Shown piece after piece: positions 1 through 7,516 of a DNA stretch of 23,661 nucleotides. The DNA is taken from the NCBI GenBank assembly GCA_963643215.1, contig CAVIJY010000028.1, positions 1-23,661 on the forward strand, given 5' to 3'. The stretch is from Darwinimomas sp963643215. Lineage in GTDB: Bacteria; Bacillota; Clostridia; Lachnospirales; Lachnospiraceae. Numbering within the stretch: the stretch's first letter is position 1; each line of letters starts with the position of its first letter. Under the pieces are notes generated by a model. It ran no database searches. It was not told the origin of the DNA and worked only from the letters and a program-made list of their open reading frames with translations. Both the position numbers and the translations under genes were made by a program.

Positions 1-855
1 CCTGTTCGTGGCAGACGAGAGCCCGGCATCGGTGCAGACGATGATGTCTGCAAGCTCAAAGTCCTTTATGATCTTCTTTTCAAGCGGCTTTAGGGTCGGC
101 TGTTCGTTCTTGTTGCCCGGATATGTGTCAAAGGCAAGCGGTATGCCGTCTTTGTCCATGAACAGCCCCATCCCGACTATCGGGAGCGGCTGGTGCTGCT
201 TGCATTTGCCGTATTTTCTGAAATCGTCCTCTTCCTCAAGCTCAAAAAAGAAGTTGGTACAGTCGTAGTAGAGCACGGAGCCATCCCTGTCGGAGATCTT
301 TGTGCTGTTCTTGTAAAGTTCTGACTGGATAAAGTCATTCTCCTCCTGGAGCACGGAGAGGGCGCGGTAGACATCGTGGAGCTCGAACTTCGGCTGTTCA
401 AGAAACTTCTTGGATTGTTCGAATGTACTCAGCTTGGAGGAGGGATAGATGATGCGTGAGTACACGAGCTTTGAAAGTATGTCGTTGAGGTCATACTCAA
501 AGGAATGGCGCTTCTGTATGGATTCGCATATCTTGGGCAGTCCGAGCTTGCAGTAGATGTCCTGGAGAAAGAGATATCCACAGTTGAAAGAGTGCTGTTC
601 ATCTTTTGAGAGCAACTTCGACGGAGAATACGCCACCATCACGGATTTCTTTTCCTCGTACTCCCTGCGGTTGAGCTCATTTACATACTCCTGAGCCCAG
701 ACATACGGATCCTTGCCTCCGGCTTTTGTCCTGACTTCGTCGATATTTCCAAGCTTTTCAATCGTAACAGTGGTGGTGGAACCGTTTTCCTTGCGGATGG
801 TCTTCTGGACATAAAATGATGCGGAATTTTTGGACTTGCTTACTGTAAGTTTCAT
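1..855 (-). mobile_element. IS1634-type transposase, 5' part (C-terminus beyond window)
   Basis: An open frame of 285 codons runs from the ATG at 855-853 to the window edge with no stop. The protein starts MKLTVSKSKNSASFYVQ and continues into a typical IS1634 (IS4 superfamily) transposase. The first catalytic Asp is D198 in YYDCTNFFFE and the second is D276 in IIVCTDAGLSS; the final Glu lies beyond the edge, so intactness cannot be judged. IS1634-family enzymes move by DDE-type cut-and-paste. A GAGGTGAT ribosome binding site lies at 868-861, and a TATAAT -10 at 883-878 probably drives the gene. The terminal inverted repeat should lie between about 900 and 1030, but without the other end I cannot place it or see a target duplication. 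The family call rests on the N-terminal sequence and the two Asp motifs. Confidence 0.88.
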
Positions 856-1037
856 AATGGATCACCTCGTAACCTTCATTATAACACACATAGCCAAAAA
901 TAGCCACAGAAAAATTGAAAAATTTGACAAAAAAATAAAGCCCAGTAAGGCTTTGCGGGAAATGGGGTGTAAAACTTCCGAGGGGGATTTCATATACGAA
1001 TAGCCGCAGAAATGCGAATCGCGGGCGGCATTGACGG

Positions 1038-1066
1038 TTGACAGCGACTGCAAAAAAAAGGATAAT
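1038..1066 (+). promoter_or_regulatory. SigA-type promoter for sepF
   Basis: TTGACA (1038-1043), a 17-base spacer and GATAAT (1061-1066) form a near-consensus promoter about 40 bases before the sepF start codon. It lies between the transposase and sepF. Whether it is native or brought by the insertion sequence end cannot be decided here. Confidence 0.7.
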
Positions 1067-1108
1067 ATACGGGAATTGTGAAAATATCCGAGACCAAGGA
1101 GATGCGAT

Positions 1109-1621
1109 ATGGGGTTTTTCAATGACATCATGGACAAGATGCGTATAACTGAAGCTGATGATGACGAATACTACAGCGAAGGCGAATATGACGACCCCCA
1201 ACCGGCCCGGAGCGGATTATTTTCAAGAAGATCCTCTGATTATGACGAAAGTGATGACTACGACCAGCCGAAGACCGGAATATTCGGTTCCAGAAGCAAA
1301 TCGAACAATATAACTCCTGTCAGAAGGTCTATGGAGGTTTCACTGATCCGTCCTCAAAGTGTGGATGATGCCCGTATTATCTGCGATCTGCTGCTGGAGA
1401 GCAAGGCTGTGGTTCTGAATATGGAAGGGCTCCACATGGAGATCGCCCAGCGAATCATTGACTATACATCAGGTGCGACATACAGTATCAGCGGCAAGCT
1501 GCAGAAGATATCCAACTACATTTTTATAGCTACTCCGGCTTCCGTAGAGCTGTCCGGTGATTTTCAGGATCTGATGGCAGCCGGAGCCTTCGACGATTCA
1601 GGACTCAATCTAAGAGTATGA
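1109..1621 (+). CDS. sepF: Cell division protein SepF
   Basis: SepF (DUF552) is a cytoplasmic FtsZ partner that bundles FtsZ filaments and anchors the Z-ring to the membrane in Gram-positive bacteria and cyanobacteria. The 170-residue protein has the family layout: an N-terminal segment suitable as a membrane anchor (MGFFNDIMDKM), an acidic, low-complexity linker to about residue 70, and the C-terminal SepF domain (VSLIRPQSVDDARIICDLL; VVLNMEGLHMEIAQRIIDYTSGATYSI). AAGGAG at 1096-1101 fixes the ATG at 1109. In many Firmicutes sepF sits between yggS and ylmG/ylmH/divIVA. Here an insertion sequence is directly upstream and lspA-rluD are directly downstream, so the usual dcw-distal neighbourhood is shortened. 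Confidence 0.95.
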   Translation: MGFFNDIMDKMRITEADDDEYYSEGEYDDPQPARSGLFSRRSSDYDESDDYDQPKTGIFGSRSKSNNITPVRRSMEVSLIRPQSVDDARIICDLLLESKAVVLNMEGLHMEIAQRIIDYTSGATYSISGKLQKISNYIFIATPASVELSGDFQDLMAAGAFDDSGLNLRV

Positions 1622-1641
1622 CAAGAAATGACGGATACAGC

Positions 1642-1670
1642 AAAGCACACGGTTCGACATCGTGTGCTTT
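1642..1670 (+). terminator. Possible weak terminator after sepF
   Basis: AAAGCACACG (1642-1651) and CGTGTGCTTT (1661-1670) form a perfect 10-bp stem with a 9-base loop, 20 bases after the sepF stop. The following bases (catcttgtat) are only moderately T-rich, so termination is probably partial. It lies in the 153-base gap before lspA. Confidence 0.45.
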
Positions 1671-1774
1671 CATCTTGTATTCAGCGATTTTGCATATGCC
1701 GGATCCTTTATACGAAACATGCCTTTTTTATCGCGGGGCATGCAGCGCTGCCGTCACAAAGCACGAGGATGCTC

Positions 1775-2266
1775 ATGAAATCAAGACTTAAATATTATCT
1801 CATATACATGCTGCTCACTGCAGGCGGGATCCTGCTTGATCAGACAACAAAGCATTGGGCGGTTTCGGTCTTGTGTAATAATGCGCCGATACCGCTTATA
1901 TCAGGCATACTGGAGCTCACCTATGTGGAAAACAGGGGAGCGGCATTCGGAATGATGCAGGGCAAGCAATGGTTCTTTCTCATACTTACAGCGGTAGTGT
2001 CTGCAGCCGTCATATATACACTGGTAAAGCTTCCTGCCCAAAAGCGCACGATTCCGTATGCGGGCTGCCTTGTGTGTGTGCTGAGCGGAGCCGTCGGCAA
2101 TATGATAGACCGCGTGACGCAGGGCTATGTCGTAGACTTCATCTATTTCAAGCCCATAGATTTTCCTGTATTCAACATTGCGGATATATTTGTCACATGC
2201 GGTATGTCATTGCTGATACTTCTGATGCTTCTTTGCAAAGATGAGGATCTTGGGTGGCCGATATGA
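1775..2266 (+). CDS. lspA: Lipoprotein signal peptidase (signal peptidase II)
   Basis: LspA is the membrane aspartyl protease that removes signal peptides from prolipoproteins after diacylglyceryl transfer to the lipobox Cys. The 163-residue product has about four membrane segments and all family blocks: LLDQTTKHW (residues 20-28), VENRGAAFG (51-59), LSGAVGNMIDRV (103-114) and VFNIADIF (132-139). The catalytic Asp pair is D112 and D137. The frame is open back to 1628, but that would add 49 residues unlike the family. GAGGA at 1765-1769 sits 5 bases before the ATG at 1775; the ATG at 1769 is the alternative. The stop overlaps the next gene. A potential substrate, the lipoprotein at 20465-22201, is in this window. 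Confidence 0.95.
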   Translation: MKSRLKYYLIYMLLTAGGILLDQTTKHWAVSVLCNNAPIPLISGILELTYVENRGAAFGMMQGKQWFFLILTAVVSAAVIYTLVKLPAQKRTIPYAGCLVCVLSGAVGNMIDRVTQGYVVDFIYFKPIDFPVFNIADIFVTCGMSLLILLMLLCKDEDLGWPI

Positions 2267-3159
2267 TTCTGATCGCACAGGAAAGCGGGGCAAGACTTGA
2301 TAAATGGCTGTCTGACCAGCTTGACGGACTGTCCCGGGCATATATACAAAAGCTGATAGATGACGGTGCAGTGCTGCTGAACAGCAAGCCCGGCAAGGCA
2401 TCATCCAGGCTGAATGCATCGGATCGCATAGAACTCGAAATACCGGAAAGTATCACACCCGATATAGCTCCCGAGGATATACCTCTGGATATTGTATATG
2501 AGGATGATGATGTGATAGTGGTCAACAAGCCTAAGGGCATGGTGGTTCATCCCGCAGCGGGGCATTATACAGGAACACTTGTAAATGCACTTATGTATCA
2601 TTGCGGCAGCAGCCTGTCCGGCATCAACGGCATATCAAGACCCGGGATAGTACACCGCATCGACAAGGACACAACCGGACTGATCATAGCATGCAAAAAT
2701 GACCGCGCTCATATGCGGATCTCCGAGCAGCTGAAGGCTCACACCATCACCAGAAGATACCGTGCGATAGTGAACGGCATATTGAAGGACGATGAAGGCA
2801 CGATCACAGGCAATATCGCCAGGCATAAAACAGACCGCAAGCGGATGGCGGTTACGGCAGAGGGCGGAAGAGAGGCCGTAACACACTACAGGGTGCTTGA
2901 AAGATTCAGGAAGCATACATATGTAGAGTGCCGACTTGAAACAGGACGCACGCATCAGATCCGTGTGCACATGGCATATATCGGACATCCGCTTCTGGGA
3001 GACACTGTATACGGCAGCTCAAGAGATGAAGGCAAGCTGAGCGGTCAGTGCCTTCATGCCATGGTGCTCGGATTTGTGCATCCTGCCACCGGCAAATATC
3101 TGGAATTTTGCGCGCCGCTTCCCGAGTATTTCGAACAGCTGCTTGAGCAGCTTCGATAA
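2254..3159 (+). CDS. RluD/RluA-family 23S rRNA pseudouridine synthase
   Basis: This enzyme isomerises uridine to pseudouridine in RNA, probably at 23S rRNA sites, as RluD does for the helix 69 loop. The 301-residue protein has an N-terminal S4 RNA-binding domain (about residues 12-60, with RLDKWLSDQL and SRAYIQKLI) followed by the catalytic domain. It contains VVNKPKGMVVHP (89-100), the catalytic motif GIVHRIDKDTTGL with D137, and ETGRTHQIRVH near the end. The GTG at 2254 has a usable GAGGA upstream. The ATG at 2263 overlaps the lspA stop as ATGA and is an equally plausible coupled start, giving 298 residues. lspA followed by rluD is the usual Firmicute order. The exact target uridine cannot be told from sequence. 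Confidence 0.92.
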   Translation: MADMILIAQESGARLDKWLSDQLDGLSRAYIQKLIDDGAVLLNSKPGKASSRLNASDRIELEIPESITPDIAPEDIPLDIVYEDDDVIVVNKPKGMVVHPAAGHYTGTLVNALMYHCGSSLSGINGISRPGIVHRIDKDTTGLIIACKNDRAHMRISEQLKAHTITRRYRAIVNGILKDDEGTITGNIARHKTDRKRMAVTAEGGREAVTHYRVLERFRKHTYVECRLETGRTHQIRVHMAYIGHPLLGDTVYGSSRDEGKLSGQCLHAMVLGFVHPATGKYLEFCAPLPEYFEQLLEQLR

Positions 3160-3171
3160 AGGCATGATATA

Positions 3172-3200
3172 TTGAATTTTGCACAAGGTACATTTATAAT
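3172..3200 (+). promoter_or_regulatory. SigA-type promoter for the 3316-5844 operon
   Basis: TTGAAT (3172-3177), a 17-base spacer and TATAAT (3195-3200). Transcription would begin near 3207-3211, giving a leader of roughly 105 bases that contains the folded element at 3216-3294. Confidence 0.7.
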
Positions 3201-3220
3201 ATTGGTTATAGTGTCAAAAC
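3197..3220 (+). repeat. Shared promoter-proximal element, copy 1
   Basis: The 24 bases here match those at 11149-11172 at 22 of 24 positions. The common core is TTGGTTAYAGTGTCAAAAC. Both copies overlap the -10 box and the predicted transcription start, which suggests a shared operator or initial-transcribed signal rather than a coding repeat. Confidence 0.6.
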
Positions 3221-3294
3221 TTATCTCCCATGACATGCTGCGGCGCAGCTGCTTCCTTTAGAGGTATGTCGGTGGGAGATAGAGTTTATATCTC
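3216..3294 (+). ncRNA. Candidate structured 5' leader (riboswitch-like), class not recognised
   Basis: The leader can fold as a three-way junction. P1 is ATCTCCCA (3223-3230) with TGGGAGAT (3273-3280), extended by GACAT (3232-3236) with ATGTC (3266-3270). Inside are a GC-rich hairpin, GCTGC/GCAGC (3237-3241 with 3245-3249), and a short CCT/AGG hairpin (3255-3257 with 3262-3264). The right arm of P1 can instead pair downstream: GAGATA (3276-3281) with TATCTC (3289-3294). The two folds exclude each other, as in regulatory leaders. The ribosome binding site AGGAGGAG follows at about 3302-3309. I do not recognise a known riboswitch consensus. Single-sequence folding by eye is weak evidence. Confidence 0.45.
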
Positions 3295-3315
3295 ACTTAA
3301 ACAGGAGGAGCAGTC

Positions 3316-3942
3316 ATGGGTAAATTTGTAATTACAATAGGCCGTCAGTCAGGTTCAGGCGGTCGTGAGATAGGTATGAAGCTGGCTGAAAAGCTCGGTG
3401 TAAAATGCTACGATAAGGAGCTTATCACAAGAGCGGCTAAGGAAAGCGGTCTTGCCGAGGAGATCATCGACACTCATGACGAAAAGCCCAACAAGAGCTT
3501 TTTATATTCACTGGTTATGGATTCGTATGACATGGGATTCGGCGGCGGCTACACCGATATACCGCTGAGCCACAAGGTGTTTCTGGCGCAGCTTGATGCC
3601 ATCAAAAAGATCGCTGACGAGGAGTCATGTGTCATCGTAGGCCGCTGTGCTGACTACGCACTTGAGGGCAGAGACAATCTGGTCAGAATCTTCATTACAG
3701 GCGACGAGGAGCATAGAATCGCAAGGCTTGAGAGAACATACAATCTGAACACGGATGATGCCAAGGCTCTGATGAAGAAAAAAGACAAGGAGCGTTCAAG
3801 CTACTACAACTATTATTCAAGCAAGGACTGGGGCAAAGCAGACAGCTATGATCTGTGTCTTAACTCCGGACTGCTTGGTGTTGACAAGTGTGTTGAAGGT
3901 CTGTATGCATTCATCAAATACACAGTTGATACGAAAGGTTGA
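3316..3942 (+). CDS. Cytidylate kinase-like family protein (P-loop kinase)
   Basis: The 208-residue protein belongs to the cytidylate-kinase-like P-loop family, common and usually multicopy in Clostridia. It starts MGKFVITIGRQSGSGGREIG, with the nucleotide-binding loop at residues 9-16. It continues with AEKLGVKCYDKELI, the central VIVGRCADY segment, and the LID-like region RIARLERTYNLNTDDAKALMKKKDKERSSYYNYY cut here into parts (residues about 135-168: RIARLERTYN, then KKKDKERSSYYNYY). True CMP kinases phosphorylate CMP or dCMP, but members of this branch have no proven substrate. AGGAGGAG precedes the ATG. The stop nearly touches the next gene, indicating co-transcription with the aldolase. 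The folded leader and strong promoter upstream suggest controlled expression. Confidence 0.85.
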   Translation: MGKFVITIGRQSGSGGREIGMKLAEKLGVKCYDKELITRAAKESGLAEEIIDTHDEKPNKSFLYSLVMDSYDMGFGGGYTDIPLSHKVFLAQLDAIKKIADEESCVIVGRCADYALEGRDNLVRIFITGDEEHRIARLERTYNLNTDDAKALMKKKDKERSSYYNYYSSKDWGKADSYDLCLNSGLLGVDKCVEGLYAFIKYTVDTKG

Positions 3943-3947
3943 ACAAA

Positions 3948-4601
3948 ATGGATAAAACCTCTGAGGCATTGATATATGAAAGGCTCGGTGAGACAGGCGT
4001 CATTCCGGTTGTCGTTATTGATGACGCAAAAGATGCTGTGCCGGCTGCCGAGGCTATATATGCCGGAGGCATATCTGTCATGGAGATAACATTCCGTACA
4101 GATGCAGCAGCTGAGGCGATCAGAAATGTCAGCAAATGTTGTCCTCAGATGATGGTGGGTGCCGGAACAGTACTGACTCTCGATCAATGCGAGGCAGCCG
4201 TTGATGCAGGAGCACGCTTTATCGTATCCCCGGGGACAGATCCCGAAATAGCCGGATGGTGCTCAAAAAACCACATAGCCATGACTCCCGGTGCAGTCAC
4301 ATCTACAGAGATCATGGCCGCCATGAAGTACGGCTTTAAGATTCTGAAATTTTTCCCGGCAGGAGCTATGGGCGGCGTCACAACAATGAAGGCGCTGACA
4401 GGACCCTTCGGAGATGTACGGTTTATACCAACCGGTAGTGTTGGCAAGTCAAATCTGTCCGAATATCTCTCAGCGCCCTTCGTATGGGCTGTCGGCGGAA
4501 GCTGGCTGTGTTCCAAAGGTGACATAGCTTCAAAAAATTTCGAGAAAATCACCGCAAACTGCCGCGAAGCCGTCGCCATTGCGCGGGCATGCAGAGGTTA
4601 A
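3948..4601 (+). CDS. eda: KDPG/KHG aldolase (2-dehydro-3-deoxy-phosphogluconate aldolase)
   Basis: Class I aldolase that cleaves 2-keto-3-deoxy-6-phosphogluconate to pyruvate and glyceraldehyde-3-phosphate, and often 4-hydroxy-2-oxoglutarate to pyruvate and glyoxylate. In the Entner-Doudoroff or uronate pathways it is cytoplasmic and trimeric. The 217 residues match the family length. The visible active-site blocks are MEITFRT (E46, R50), GAGTVLT (71-77), FIVSPGTD, PGAVTSTEI, KILKFFPA with the Schiff-base lysine K134, PTGSVG and VGGSWL. The ATG at 3948 has AAAGG 9 bases upstream; the TTG at 3939 abuts it and is unlikely. There are no uronate or gluconate genes beside it. Its partners here are a kinase-like protein and two small membrane proteins, which is unusual. 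Confidence 0.93.
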   Translation: MDKTSEALIYERLGETGVIPVVVIDDAKDAVPAAEAIYAGGISVMEITFRTDAAAEAIRNVSKCCPQMMVGAGTVLTLDQCEAAVDAGARFIVSPGTDPEIAGWCSKNHIAMTPGAVTSTEIMAAMKYGFKILKFFPAGAMGGVTTMKALTGPFGDVRFIPTGSVGKSNLSEYLSAPFVWAVGGSWLCSKGDIASKNFEKITANCREAVAIARACRG

Positions 4602-4612
4602 GACTTGAATAA

Positions 4613-5092
4613 ATGAAGAATATTGATACAGGACGCGGCCTTCGCAGGATTCAGAAGGCTGCGTCAATGTATATTAGAAGAGATGATATAGCGGAGTTTT
4701 GCGGATTTGCTGTCTTTCTTTCAGCCGCCTGCTGTATGTTTTACATAACCGGAGTCGGGTGCCCGATAAGATTTTTAACCGGAATATCATGTCCGGGCTG
4801 CGGTATAAGCCGCGCTCTCATCGCGCTGTTAAAAGGCGATGTTGCGTCAGCATTTTACTACCATCCGCTTTTCTGGCTTCCGATGGTTATTGCTGTGCTG
4901 TGGTTTTTCCGGCGCAAATGGAGCGGAGCACAGGTGCGGCGGTTTCTGATTGCCTGCATCATATTGTATCTTGCGGTATATATGATCCGAATGGTCACAG
5001 GCAGCAATATCGTGGTGTGCCGTCCTCAGGACGGTATGATCGCAAGGAGCTTCAATTATCTGTTTAAGCTGATTCAGTACAAGCAGAGCTAG
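4613..5092 (+). CDS. DUF2752 domain membrane protein
   Basis: A 159-residue protein of the DUF2752 family, function unknown. The hallmark is the CPGCG motif at residues 60-64 followed by ISRALIALLKGD, with further Cys at 40, 41 and 50. Three hydrophobic segments are visible, at about residues 30-47, 85-99 and 111-127, so it is an inner-membrane protein with a Cys-bearing loop between the first two. It starts 11 bases after the aldolase stop and is followed after 20 bases by the zinc-ribbon membrane protein, so the three are probably co-transcribed. The paired Cys could bind metal or form a disulfide; this is inference. Confidence 0.82.
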   Translation: MKNIDTGRGLRRIQKAASMYIRRDDIAEFCGFAVFLSAACCMFYITGVGCPIRFLTGISCPGCGISRALIALLKGDVASAFYYHPLFWLPMVIAVLWFFRRKWSGAQVRRFLIACIILYLAVYMIRMVTGSNIVVCRPQDGMIARSFNYLFKLIQYKQS

Positions 5093-5112
5093 AACAACAA
5101 GGAGGATAAACT

Positions 5113-5844
5113 ATGTTCTGTAAGGAATGCGGTGCCAAGCTTGAGGACGGAGCCAGATTCTGTCAGGAATGCGGCACAGAAGTAGAGCAAGAGACCGCTG
5201 AGAGAACTGATAGTGTGTATAAAGAGGCATTTGAACAGGCAAAGTCTGATATAAAAAACGGAGCAGAAAGAACCGGTGCACAGGCAAAGGACTTTATAAA
5301 CAAAGCGGAGAGCAAGGCAAAGGAGACCTTCGACGCGGCAGGAAGCGCCATGGGATCTGCCGTAACCGATGTGGAAAATACTCTCGGCAATGCTGTCGGC
5401 TCGTCTAAGAAGTCTGCTGCAAAATCGGATCCGTCAGGCAGACCGCTTGCCACCGATCGCAATGTGATCGCGTATGTTCTTTTAAGTCTGATTACATGCA
5501 ACATCTACGCATATTACAACATATATGCTATCGCAAGAGATGTGAATATCGCATGCTTTGACGATGATGAGAACACCCCGGGGCTGCTCGTGTATATACT
5601 GCTGTCAATAGTGACATGCGGCTTCTACAATCTCTACTGGCTGTACAAGCTCGGCAACAGACTGTTCAAGAACGCGGCTTATTACGGCATCGAGATGGAA
5701 GAGGACGGCTCCCATATACTTCTCTGGAAGATACTCGGAATATTTATCTGCTGCATCGGATCGTTTTACGGCGACTACATACTGCTGAAGAATACGAACG
5801 CGATCTGCGATGCATACAATAAAAAATACGGATGTGAAGCGTAA
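5113..5844 (+). CDS. Zinc-ribbon, DUF4234 membrane protein
   Basis: A 243-residue protein in three parts. Residues 1-22 form a zinc ribbon with Cys at 3, 6, 17 and 20 (MFCKECG...RFCQECG). Residues about 25-110 are a charged, Ala/Lys/Glu-rich, helical linker (QAKSDIKNGAERTGAQ, FINKAESKAKETFDAAGSA). Residues about 115-240 form a DUF4234-type membrane domain with three or so helices and the repeated signature LITCNIYAYYNIYAIARD and IVTCGFYNLYWLYKLG. Function is unknown; such proteins are frequent in Lachnospiraceae. AGGAGG at 5100-5105 fixes the start. It appears to be the last gene of the operon beginning at 3316. Next comes the hairpin at 5866-5898. Confidence 0.82.
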   Translation: MFCKECGAKLEDGARFCQECGTEVEQETAERTDSVYKEAFEQAKSDIKNGAERTGAQAKDFINKAESKAKETFDAAGSAMGSAVTDVENTLGNAVGSSKKSAAKSDPSGRPLATDRNVIAYVLLSLITCNIYAYYNIYAIARDVNIACFDDDENTPGLLVYILLSIVTCGFYNLYWLYKLGNRLFKNAAYYGIEMEEDGSHILLWKILGIFICCIGSFYGDYILLKNTNAICDAYNKKYGCEA

Positions 5845-5865
5845 GGACATCACATGAACAAATAC

Positions 5866-5898
5866 TTAGCCGGATACGGAAAAACCGTATCCGGCTAA
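5866..5898 (+). other. Perfect 14-bp hairpin between the DUF4234 and MATE genes
   Basis: TTAGCCGGATACGG (5866-5879) and CCGTATCCGGCTAA (5885-5898) are perfect inverted repeats around an AAAAA loop. The stem is long enough to be a terminator, but it is followed by tacaggtgag, with no U-tract, and it ends 13 bases before the MATE start codon, just ahead of its ribosome binding site AGGTGAG. It could be a 3' end-protecting or processing structure, a Rho-dependent site or a translational control element. Confidence 0.65.
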
Positions 5899-5911
5899 TA
5901 CAGGTGAGAAT

Positions 5912-7288
5912 ATGGACATCAGGGAAAAGAAAAGCAGTAAAAGCATTGTCGTGAACATGTCGGAAGGATCTGTCCTGGGGCATATCATGGGCTTCGCACT
6001 GCCTATGCTTTTGGGCTATCTGTTTCAGCAGTTTTACAGCATGGTTGATACCATAGTGGTCGGGAAATATCTTGGAGTGCATGCCCTTGCAGGCGTCGGC
6101 TCCACAGGCGCCATAAACTTCATGATCATAGGCTTTTGCACCGGAATATGCGCCGGCTTCTGCATACCCGTATCCCAATGCTTCGGTGCCAATGACATGC
6201 ACAGAATGCGTCAGTTCATAGCCAATACAATATGGATATCGTCCGTACTGTCTGTTGTGCTCACAATAGTGGTATGCATATTTACCGGCAGAATACTGCA
6301 TCTGATGAACACACAGGATGACATATACGAATATGCATATACATATATTTTCATCATATTCGCGGGGATACCGGCAACCATATTGTATAACCTGACATCC
6401 AGCATAGTTCGCTCATTCGGCGATTCAAAAACGCCTGTATATTTTCTTCTGCTTTCATCCGGACTCAATATAGTTCTTGATCTTGTCAGCGTCCTGATGC
6501 TCGGCATGGGCGTTGAAGGACCTGCCATAGCAACAGTAGTATCTCAGCTTGTGTCCGAGGTACTGTGCGCCGTATATATGTACAGGAACTTTGATATAGT
6601 TCACTGCACGGCGGATGAGATGAAGCCTGAGATAAGCTGCATCAAAAGACTGCTTAAAATGGGACTCCCCATGGGTCTGCAATATTCGATCACCGCAATC
6701 GGTTCCGTGATCCTGCAGACAGCTGTAAACGGACTCGGATACATGGCAGTTGCGGCTGTCACGGCCGGCAACAAGATAAGAATGTTCTTTTATGCTCCCT
6801 ATGATGCACTCGGCGGAACCATGGCGACATTCTCCGGGCAGAATGTCGGAGCCGCAAGATTTGACAGAGTCAGAAAGGGAGTACTGACAGCCATGTGGAT
6901 CGGCTTTGCATATTCCGCCGTCGGGATAGTTCTGATGCTAGTATTCGGCAACAGGCTTTGCCATTTCTTTGTCGATGCAGAAGAGGCACAGATCATATCG
7001 ATGGCGAGGTATTTCCTCATAGTTGATGCAGCCTTCGGATTCTTTCTGACAATCGTCAATGTATACAGGTTTGCAATGCAGGGAATGGGCTTCAGCGGCT
7101 TTGCAATACTGGCCGGTATCATGGAAATGATCGGGCGCAGCGTTGTTGCTTTTGTATTCGTTCCCATGTTCGGATACACTGCCGCATGCTATGCGTCACC
7201 TGTTGCCTGGATATTTGCCGATATATTCCTGATACCCGCATGCTTCGGATGCATACGAAGACTTCAAAAGAATGCGGGCATTGCCTGA
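5912..7288 (+). CDS. MATE family efflux transporter
   Basis: A 458-residue integral membrane protein of the MATE (multidrug and toxic compound extrusion) family, NorM/DinF-like, which exports organic cations or drugs using Na+ or H+ gradients. About twelve hydrophobic segments are visible. The two pseudo-symmetric halves begin near GFALPMLLGYLFQQFYSMVD (residues 28-47) and LLKMGLPMGLQYSITAIGS. The conserved GSTGAINFMIIGFCTG and ARFDRVRKGV segments are also present. AGGTGAG ends 7 bases before the ATG at 5912, and a strong hairpin lies immediately before it. No recognisable promoter lies in the 67-base gap, so expression may come through from the upstream operon. Substrate cannot be inferred. 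Confidence 0.92.
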   Translation: MDIREKKSSKSIVVNMSEGSVLGHIMGFALPMLLGYLFQQFYSMVDTIVVGKYLGVHALAGVGSTGAINFMIIGFCTGICAGFCIPVSQCFGANDMHRMRQFIANTIWISSVLSVVLTIVVCIFTGRILHLMNTQDDIYEYAYTYIFIIFAGIPATILYNLTSSIVRSFGDSKTPVYFLLLSSGLNIVLDLVSVLMLGMGVEGPAIATVVSQLVSEVLCAVYMYRNFDIVHCTADEMKPEISCIKRLLKMGLPMGLQYSITAIGSVILQTAVNGLGYMAVAAVTAGNKIRMFFYAPYDALGGTMATFSGQNVGAARFDRVRKGVLTAMWIGFAYSAVGIVLMLVFGNRLCHFFVDAEEAQIISMARYFLIVDAAFGFFLTIVNVYRFAMQGMGFSGFAILAGIMEMIGRSVVAFVFVPMFGYTAACYASPVAWIFADIFLIPACFGCIRRLQKNAGIA

Positions 7289-7318
7289 GCTTTCTGATTA
7301 CTGTTGCTTTTTTATCTG

Positions 7319-7348
7319 TCGGGATTGAGCAAAACCACTCAATCCCGA
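7319..7348. repeat. 11-8-11 inverted repeat upstream of the recombinase gene
   Basis: TCGGGATTGAG (7319-7329) and CTCAATCCCGA (7338-7348) are perfect 11-base inverted arms around the 8-base centre CAAAACCA. There is no T-tract on either strand after the stem, so a simple intrinsic terminator for the MATE gene is not well supported. The 11-8-11 geometry resembles the core sites of tyrosine recombinases. A degenerate copy of the inner part lies inside the recombinase gene at 7625-7643. Confidence 0.6.
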
Positions 7349-7364
7349 TAATGTCTGACGAAAA

Positions 7365-7409
7365 AAGCTGACCTGATATTTCATATAAAAAGCAAACCTG
7401 ATATTTCAT
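7365..7409 (+). repeat. Two 20-base direct repeats upstream of the recombinase promoter
   Basis: Units at 7365-7384 and 7390-7409 read AAGC, two variable bases, then ACCTGATATTTCAT; they match at 18 of 20 positions with a 25-base period. They end 8 bases before the predicted -35 box of the recombinase gene, a position suited to an upstream activator or to a recombinase accessory site. Confidence 0.65.
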
Positions 7410-7417
7410 GTTGTATG

Positions 7418-7446
7418 TTGTATGTAATCATGAAGAGTAGTATACT
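7418..7446 (+). promoter_or_regulatory. SigA-type promoter for the tyrosine recombinase
   Basis: TTGTAT (7418-7423), a 17-base spacer and TATACT (7441-7446), about 70 bases before the ATG at 7517. The -10 differs from consensus at one base and the -35 at two. Confidence 0.5.
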
Positions 7447-7516
7447 TGCAGATAGAACTATGCGCGAAAGAACACTTTAATTCATAGATAGTACCGTGGA
7501 AAGGGATATAATCAAC

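Noticed and set aside
758..1201. Minus-strand open frame across the IS/sepF gap
   Set aside because: It runs antisense into sepF and overlaps the transposase in another frame; its codons match neither gene.
1628..1774. Extended N-terminus of lspA
   Set aside because: The frame is open, but the extra 49 residues are unlike LspA, include the sepF-side hairpin and lack a ribosome binding site; the start at 1775 has one.
5744..6301. A 185-codon open frame on the minus strand
   Set aside because: It overlaps the DUF4234 and MATE genes in antisense and has a low-complexity, His/Tyr-rich product with no recognisable domain.
7365..7409. CRISPR-like direct repeats
   Set aside because: Only two units with a 5-base gap, no spacers of suitable length and no cas genes in the window.
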